Below are positions 59,853 to 64,000 of a stretch of 64,000 nucleotides of DNA, piece after piece. Source of the stretch: 62-47 sp044463945 (GTDB lineage Bacteria; Pseudomonadota; Alphaproteobacteria; Rhizobiales; Xanthobacteraceae); NCBI GenBank assembly GCA_044463945.1, contig JBIQLW010000002.1, positions 1-64,000 on the forward strand, read 5' to 3'. A program made the translations under genes and the position numbers. Position 1 is the stretch's first letter. Each line of letters opens with the position of its first letter. Below the pieces are notes generated by a model. That model saw only the letters and a program-made list of their open reading frames with translations, had not been told where the DNA came from and ran no database searches.

Positions 59853-60256
59853 CGCTTCGCTTTCGTCTTCCGCTTTCCGACTTTAACGGCTTTCCTGCCG
59901 CGCACCTTCGGCTCGCCGGACTTCTTTGCGGCCTTCAGCGCCGCCGCCTGCCTCGCGGCATCGAAGGCATCGCTCGCCCACGCCGCCAGTTCGTCAGGAT
60001 CGTCGTACAATCGTTCAGGCAATTGCCAGTATGAGCCCAGCGTGATGGTCTTGCCGCGTGCGGTGTATTGGAAGGGTTTCGCGCCCTCCGCCTCAAACCG
60101 CGGAACGGTGCGCTTGTCGGCACGGAGATAGATCGCGCCGCGGAGAACCAGCGCGAAATTGATTCCGTCGCGCGAGACGCCGTAACCGCTGAACATCCTG
60201 CGCAGGATCACCGGACCGAAGGCCGCGAACAAGTCCAGCAGGAAATCGCGGTCCAT
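59840..60256 (-). CDS. TfoX/Sxy N-terminal domain protein
   Basis: This is a 138-aa protein with a single TfoX-N domain (FGPVILRRMFSGYGVSRDGINFALVLRGAIYLRADKRT, about 12-50, given in the family order) followed by a basic tail (KKSGEPKVRGRKAVKVGKRK). Full-length Sxy regulates competence genes in gammaproteobacteria. Single-domain versions in alphaproteobacteria have no known function, and the Lys/Arg tail may bind nucleic acid. It lies 9 bp after the A-type carrier gene on the same strand. Confidence 0.85.
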   Translation of the reverse strand: MDRDFLLDLFAAFGPVILRRMFSGYGVSRDGINFALVLRGAIYLRADKRTVPRFEAEGAKPFQYTARGKTITLGSYWQLPERLYDDPDELAAWASDAFDAARQAAALKAAKKSGEPKVRGRKAVKVGKRKTKAKRQAT

Positions 60257-60265
60257 CCGGCTCTG

Positions 60266-60676
60266 TCAGCCGTCGATCTTGGCCGGGGTCAGTTGCACCG
60301 ACTCGCCGCAGCCGCAGGCGCTGGTCTGGTTGGGATTGTTGAACACGAACTGCGCGGACATCCTGTCGGTCTTGTAGTCCATCTCGGTTCCGAGCAGGAA
60401 CAGCACCGCCTTGGGATCGACCAGAATCTTGACGCCCTTGTCCTCGACCACCTCGTCGGTCGGCCGGATGTCGTGGGCGTATTCCACCGTGTAGGACTGC
60501 CCGGCGCAGCCGCCGTTCTTGATGCCGACCCGAAGGCCGATGATCTCGGAATCGGCGCGGGCGGTCAGTTCGCGCACGCGCGCGGCTGCGGCTTCCGTCA
60601 GCCGCATCACCTGCGGCCTCGGGCGCGGCTTGGGCCTGGATTCGGGCTTGGTGGTCGGGCCGGTCGTCACATCCAT
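60266..60676 (-). CDS. sufA: A-type Fe-S carrier, SufA/IscA/HesB family
   Basis: This is a 136-aa carrier that receives clusters from the scaffold and delivers them to apo-proteins. The three conserved cysteines are present: C57 in NGGCAGQSY, and C121 and C123 in SACGCGES. The first 23 residues are a Pro/Arg/Lys-rich extension not seen in standard SufA. In related genomes this type of gene often closes the suf operon; here it lies 38 kb away, next to a tfoX-like gene. The sufA symbol is by similarity; IscA or ErpA-like roles are possible. Confidence 0.88.
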   Translation of the reverse strand: MDVTTGPTTKPESRPKPRPRPQVMRLTEAAAARVRELTARADSEIIGLRVGIKNGGCAGQSYTVEYAHDIRPTDEVVEDKGVKILVDPKAVLFLLGTEMDYKTDRMSAQFVFNNPNQTSACGCGESVQLTPAKIDG

Positions 60677-60815
60677 CGCAGTCGTCTCCTCGCGCGCATC
60701 TGCCGCGCGGAATCACGGGGCACGCTCCCCGTTGTTTCAAGATAGCAACGAATTTCCCCCTGTGAAGGACCCGCGCGCCCTTTCCGGCTGGAACGTCTCG
60801 CACTCTGCGCCAGAA

Positions 60816-61073
60816 TCAGGCGGCGGGACACGGCGTCTGGCGCAGATGCCGCTCGGTCGAAGCCGGATATTTCGCCAGCATCGCCGCAGGGCGGATCGGG
60901 CGCGCCACCAAGATGCCCTTGCAGTTCGGACAGATGCCGCCGAGCCGCTTGTCGGCGCAGTCCGCGCAAAATGTGCATTCGAACGAGCAAATCCGCGCAA
61001 TCGCGCTGTCGGGTGGCAGATCGCGGTCACAGCATTCGCAATTCGGCTTCAGTATCAGCACGATACCCTCCAT
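60816..61073 (-). CDS. DUF1272 zinc-ribbon-like protein
   Basis: This is an 85-aa cytoplasmic protein with three CxxC-type pairs: NCECCDRDLP, CSFECTFCADCAD and CPNCKG, matching the small DUF1272 family, probable zinc binders of unknown function. It starts 2 bp after the queC stop, so the genes are cotranscribed. The ATG at 61073 is chosen because the longer frame runs antisense-free but unsupported through queC. Confidence 0.85.
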   Translation of the reverse strand: MEGIVLILKPNCECCDRDLPPDSAIARICSFECTFCADCADKRLGGICPNCKGILVARPIRPAAMLAKYPASTERHLRQTPCPAA

Positions 61074-61075
61074 AC

Positions 61076-61822
61076 TCAAAGCTGTTTCGAGGCGCGGGCG
61101 GCGGCGAACTGCTGCCAGCCGCGGGCACGCAGCCGGCACGCCGGGCATTCGCCGCAGCCATAGCCCCAGTCGTGCCGCGCCCCGCGCGCGCCGAGATAGC
61201 AGGTGTGCGAGTGCTCGCAGATCAGGTCCACCAAAGCCGTGCCGCCAAGTTCCTGCGCCAGCGCCCAGGTCTGCGCTTTGTCGCGCCACATCAACGGGGT
61301 GTGCAGCACGAACCGCTGCGCCATGCCGACGTTGAGCGCCACCTGCAACGCCTTGATGCTATCGTCGCGGCAGTCGGGATAGCCTGAGTAATCGGTCTCG
61401 CACATGCCGCCGACGATATGGCGGATGCCGCGCCGGTAGGCCAGCGCCGCCGCGAAGGTGAGGAAAATCAGGTTGCGGCCGGGCACGAAAGTGTTGGGCA
61501 GGCCGTCCTCGCCCATGGCGATGGCGACTTCGCGCGTCAGGGCGGTGTCGGAAATCGCGCTGAGTGTCGGGATGGCGAGCGTATGGGCCTCGCCGAGGCG
61601 GCGCGCCCATTCCGGCCCGATCGCCTTAAGACCGTCGAGCAGCGCCGCCCGGCAATCGAGTTCGACGGCATGGCGCTGGCCGTAGTCGAAGCCCAGCGTT
61701 TCGACGCGCGAGAAGCGGCTCAAGGCCCAGGCCAGGCAGGTCGCCGAATCCTGGCCGCCCGAAAACAGCACCAGCGCAGTATCGCCGCCGTCATGCGCAG
61801 CATCGCTCATGCGCAGGGCCAT
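61076..61822 (-). CDS. queC: 7-cyano-7-deazaguanine synthase
   Basis: QueC converts 7-carboxy-7-deazaguanine to preQ0, an intermediate of queuosine in tRNA. The PP-loop ATPase motif is SGGQDS (about 21-26). GGMCETDYSGYPDCR forms the substrate region, and the zinc site is in YGCGECPACRLR near the C terminus. Length is 248 aa. The start could be 61822 or 61810. The other queuosine genes are not in the window. Confidence 0.95.
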   Translation of the reverse strand: MALRMSDAAHDGGDTALVLFSGGQDSATCLAWALSRFSRVETLGFDYGQRHAVELDCRAALLDGLKAIGPEWARRLGEAHTLAIPTLSAISDTALTREVAIAMGEDGLPNTFVPGRNLIFLTFAAALAYRRGIRHIVGGMCETDYSGYPDCRDDSIKALQVALNVGMAQRFVLHTPLMWRDKAQTWALAQELGGTALVDLICEHSHTCYLGARGARHDWGYGCGECPACRLRARGWQQFAAARASKQL

Positions 61823-61926
61823 ATCACTGTTTACGGGAGCACGCCAATTCACGGCGCTTTTCGCTGGGATCGAACGGCGTCTTGCGGCATAGCAGGGCCG
61901 TCCTTCCCTGCCCCTTTGGTGCAAGC

Positions 61927-62748
61927 ATGACCCCGTCCCGCGACATTTCCGGCCTTATCGAAATCATGGCGCGGCTGCGCACCCCGGTCACCGGCTGTCC
62001 TTGGGACGTGGAACAGACCTTCGCGACGATCGCGCCCTATACCATCGAGGAAGCCTATGAGGTGGCCGACGCCATTGCCCGCGACGACATGGCCGACCTT
62101 TGCGACGAACTGGGCGACCTGCTGCTGCAGGTGGTGTTTCACGCGCGCATGGCCGAGGAGCAAGGCGCGTTCGCGTTCGGCGACGTGGTCGAGGCGATCA
62201 CCCGCAAGATGATCCGCCGTCATCCGCACGTTTTCCCTGACGCGGACGGACGCCTCACGCCGCTGGAGAAAGGCGCGTGGGACCGCATCAAGGCCGAGGA
62301 AAAGGCCGAGCGCGCGGCGCGCAATCCCAAGGCCGCCGCGTCACGGTCAGGGCTGCTCGCCTCCGTCAAGGCCGGGCAGCCGGCGCAGGCGCAAGCGCTG
62401 GCCTTGCAGCAGGCCGCCGCCACGGTCGGCTTCGACTGGAACGATCCGCGCGCGGTGCTCGCCAAGATGCGCGAGGAAATCGACGAACTGGAAGCCGCGC
62501 TCGACACCAACCAACCCGCCGAGATCGCCGCCGAGACCGGCGACCTGATGTTCGCGCTGGTGAACCTGGCGCGGCACGTCGGGGCCGATCCGGAAACGGC
62601 GCTGCGCGCCACCAACGTCAAGTTCGAGCGCCGCTTCGCCTATATCGAGGCCGCCCTCGCCGCGCGCGGCCGCACCCTCACCGAGGCTTCGCTGGCCGAG
62701 ATGGACGCGCTGTGGGACGAGGCCAAAACCAGAGAGGCCGCGGAATAA
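61927..62748 (+). CDS. mazG: Nucleoside triphosphate pyrophosphohydrolase MazG
   Basis: This housecleaning enzyme hydrolyses NTPs to NMP and pyrophosphate. The 273-aa protein has two MazG domains. The first holds CPWDVEQTFATIAPYTIEEAYEV and the EEAYE...ELGDLLLQV metal helices; the second has EEIDELEAAL and ETGDLMFALVNLARH. ATG at 61927 corresponds to the family start. It is divergent from queC. Confidence 0.95.
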   Translation: MTPSRDISGLIEIMARLRTPVTGCPWDVEQTFATIAPYTIEEAYEVADAIARDDMADLCDELGDLLLQVVFHARMAEEQGAFAFGDVVEAITRKMIRRHPHVFPDADGRLTPLEKGAWDRIKAEEKAERAARNPKAAASRSGLLASVKAGQPAQAQALALQQAAATVGFDWNDPRAVLAKMREEIDELEAALDTNQPAEIAAETGDLMFALVNLARHVGADPETALRATNVKFERRFAYIEAALAARGRTLTEASLAEMDALWDEAKTREAAE

Positions 62749-62792
62749 TTCCGCGGCCCCAATCGAACTACCTTCGCAAGTAGCCGTAGCCG

Positions 62793-64000
62793 TCACATCC
62801 CGGTCTGCGAGATGAACTTGGTGTTGAGATAGGCTTCCATCGCCTCGATGCCGCCTTCCGAGCCGTAGCCGGAATCCTTGACGCCGCCGAACGGATTTTC
62901 CGGCATCCCGAGGCCGACATTGTTGATGCCGATCATGCCGCTTTCGACCGCCGCGCCGATCGCGGTGGCGGTTCTGGTCGAGCGGGTGAAGGCGTAGGCC
63001 GCCAGCCCGTAAGGCAGGCGGTTGGCTTCCTCGGCCACCTCGTCGAAGGTGGAGAAACGCGAGATCAGCGCCAGCGGGCCGAACGGCTCCTCATTCATGG
63101 CGCGCGCGTCCTTCGGCGTGTCGCTGATGACCGTCGGCTCGAAGAAATAACCCTTGTTGCCGACCCGGTGGCCGCCGGCCTCCAGCTTGCCGCCCTTGGC
63201 GACCGCGTCCTGCACGAACGCCTCGATCGCGGTAACGCGGCGCGGGTTGGCAAGCGCGCCCATGGTCGAGGCGGCGTCGAGCCCGTTGCCGACCCTGATG
63301 GCCTTGGCGCCCTCGGTGAACTGGCCGACGAACTCGCGATAGACCTTGTCCTGCACCAGAAGCCGCGTCGGCGCGATGCAGACCTGACCGGCGTTGCGGT
63401 ACTTCGCCCCGAGGACGATCTTCGCCGCGCTCGCGATATCGGCGTCGTCGAACACGATGACCGGGGCGTGGCCGCCCAGTTCCATGGTTACGCGCTTCAT
63501 GTGCTGGCCCGCCAGCGCGGCCAACTGCTTGCCGACCACGGTCGATCCGGTGAAGGACATCTTGCGGATGACCGGATGCGGGATGAGATATCCGGAAATC
63601 TCCGCCGGCACCCCGAACACCAGGTTGACGACGCCGTCCGGCACCCCGGCATCGACGAAAGCGCGGATCAGTTCCGCCGGCGAGGCCGGGGTTTCCTCGG
63701 GCGCCTTGACGATGATGGAGCAGCCCGCGCCCAGCGCCGCCGACAGCTTGCGGCAGACCTGATTGATCGGAAAATTCCACGGCGTGAAGGCGGCGACCGG
63801 GCCGACCGGCTCCTTCACCGCCAACTGATAGATGCCGGGGCCGCGCGCCGGGATCAGCCGGCCATAGGCGCGCCGCGCCTCCTCGGCGAACCACTCGATG
63901 GTGTCGGCCGCCGCCAGCGTCTCGATCCTGGCTTCCGCGATGATCTTGCCCTGCTCCATCGTCATCAGCGTGGCGATGGCGTCGGCGCGCTCGCGCATCA
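62793..64000 (-). CDS. NAD(P)-dependent succinate-semialdehyde dehydrogenase-like, partial
   Basis: This is an aldehyde dehydrogenase running off the right edge; about 80 N-terminal residues lie outside the window. It shows the cofactor loop FTPWNFPIN, FTGSTVVGKQ, the general base in MELGGHAPV, the catalytic Cys in NAGQVCIAPTR, and the C-terminal NPFGGVKDSGYGSEGG. The pattern fits the GabD/SSADH subfamily (4-aminobutyrate degradation), but related aldehydes cannot be excluded. The gene is convergent with mazG. Confidence 0.9.
   Translation of the reverse strand, partial: MRERADAIATLMTMEQGKIIAEARIETLAAADTIEWFAEEARRAYGRLIPARGPGIYQLAVKEPVGPVAAFTPWNFPINQVCRKLSAALGAGCSIIVKAPEETPASPAELIRAFVDAGVPDGVVNLVFGVPAEISGYLIPHPVIRKMSFTGSTVVGKQLAALAGQHMKRVTMELGGHAPVIVFDDADIASAAKIVLGAKYRNAGQVCIAPTRLLVQDKVYREFVGQFTEGAKAIRVGNGLDAASTMGALANPRRVTAIEAFVQDAVAKGGKLEAGGHRVGNKGYFFEPTVISDTPKDARAMNEEPFGPLALISRFSTFDEVAEEANRLPYGLAAYAFTRSTRTATAIGAAVESGMIGINNVGLGMPENPFGGVKDSGYGSEGGIEAMEAYLNTKFISQTGM

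Overview
The window looks like a chromosomal segment of an alphaproteobacterium of the Bradyrhizobium/Rhodopseudomonas/Nitrobacter/Afipia group. The DNA is GC-rich with a strong G/C third-position bias. It carries the two-desulfurase suf operon and the rlpA/dac/tmk/holB/metG/tatD/MBL block typical of the class, plus many short GTCAT...ATGAC palindromic repeats between genes. The placement rests on gene content and order; no rRNA or other decisive marker is present.

Layout. 1-5.4 kb: a dehydrogenase remnant with an internal deletion, an EamA exporter, a NodU/CmcH-type carbamoyltransferase and an M23 endopeptidase-like protein. 5.4-14.9 kb: a single-cysteine Bcp peroxiredoxin, a giant YhdP/AsmA-like envelope protein, an MFS transporter, TyrS, AnmK and an alpha/beta hydrolase. 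15-22.2 kb: the iron-sulfur operon (IscS-like desulfurase, SufB, SufC, SufD, SufS, SufT/DUF59), then a VOC protein. Hairpin repeats lie inside the operon and an Irr-box-like palindrome lies just before sufB. The A-type carrier is separate, at 60.3 kb.

22.4-36.1 kb is an accessory region: a class III CoA-transferase, an orphan polytopic membrane protein and a small DMT transporter. It continues with two paralogous LysR regulators bracketing carboxymuconolactone-decarboxylase-like, cupin, MFS, IorAB-type molybdenum hydroxylase, cyclophilin-like and SDR genes, and ends with a second MFS exporter. 36.2-41.2 kb holds a TRAP transporter (DctP plus fused DctQM) followed by an acyl-CoA synthetase, suggesting uptake and CoA activation of a carboxylic acid.

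41.5-50.2 kb is the conserved housekeeping block, in which MetG has an unusual N-terminal extension of about 170 Lys/Ala/Pro-rich residues resembling histone H1 tails. 50.9-52.8 kb, immediately 3' of a tRNA-Ser(TGA), holds AT-richer, decayed, unrecognised DNA whose right edge truncates a DUF899 gene, as in an old island scar. 53.3-64 kb returns to core genes: an HTH regulator with a propeller-like protein, an exported caspase-like peptidase, RhlE, a GGDEF protein, a TfoX-like protein, the A-type carrier, DUF1272, QueC, MazG and an aldehyde dehydrogenase running off the window edge.
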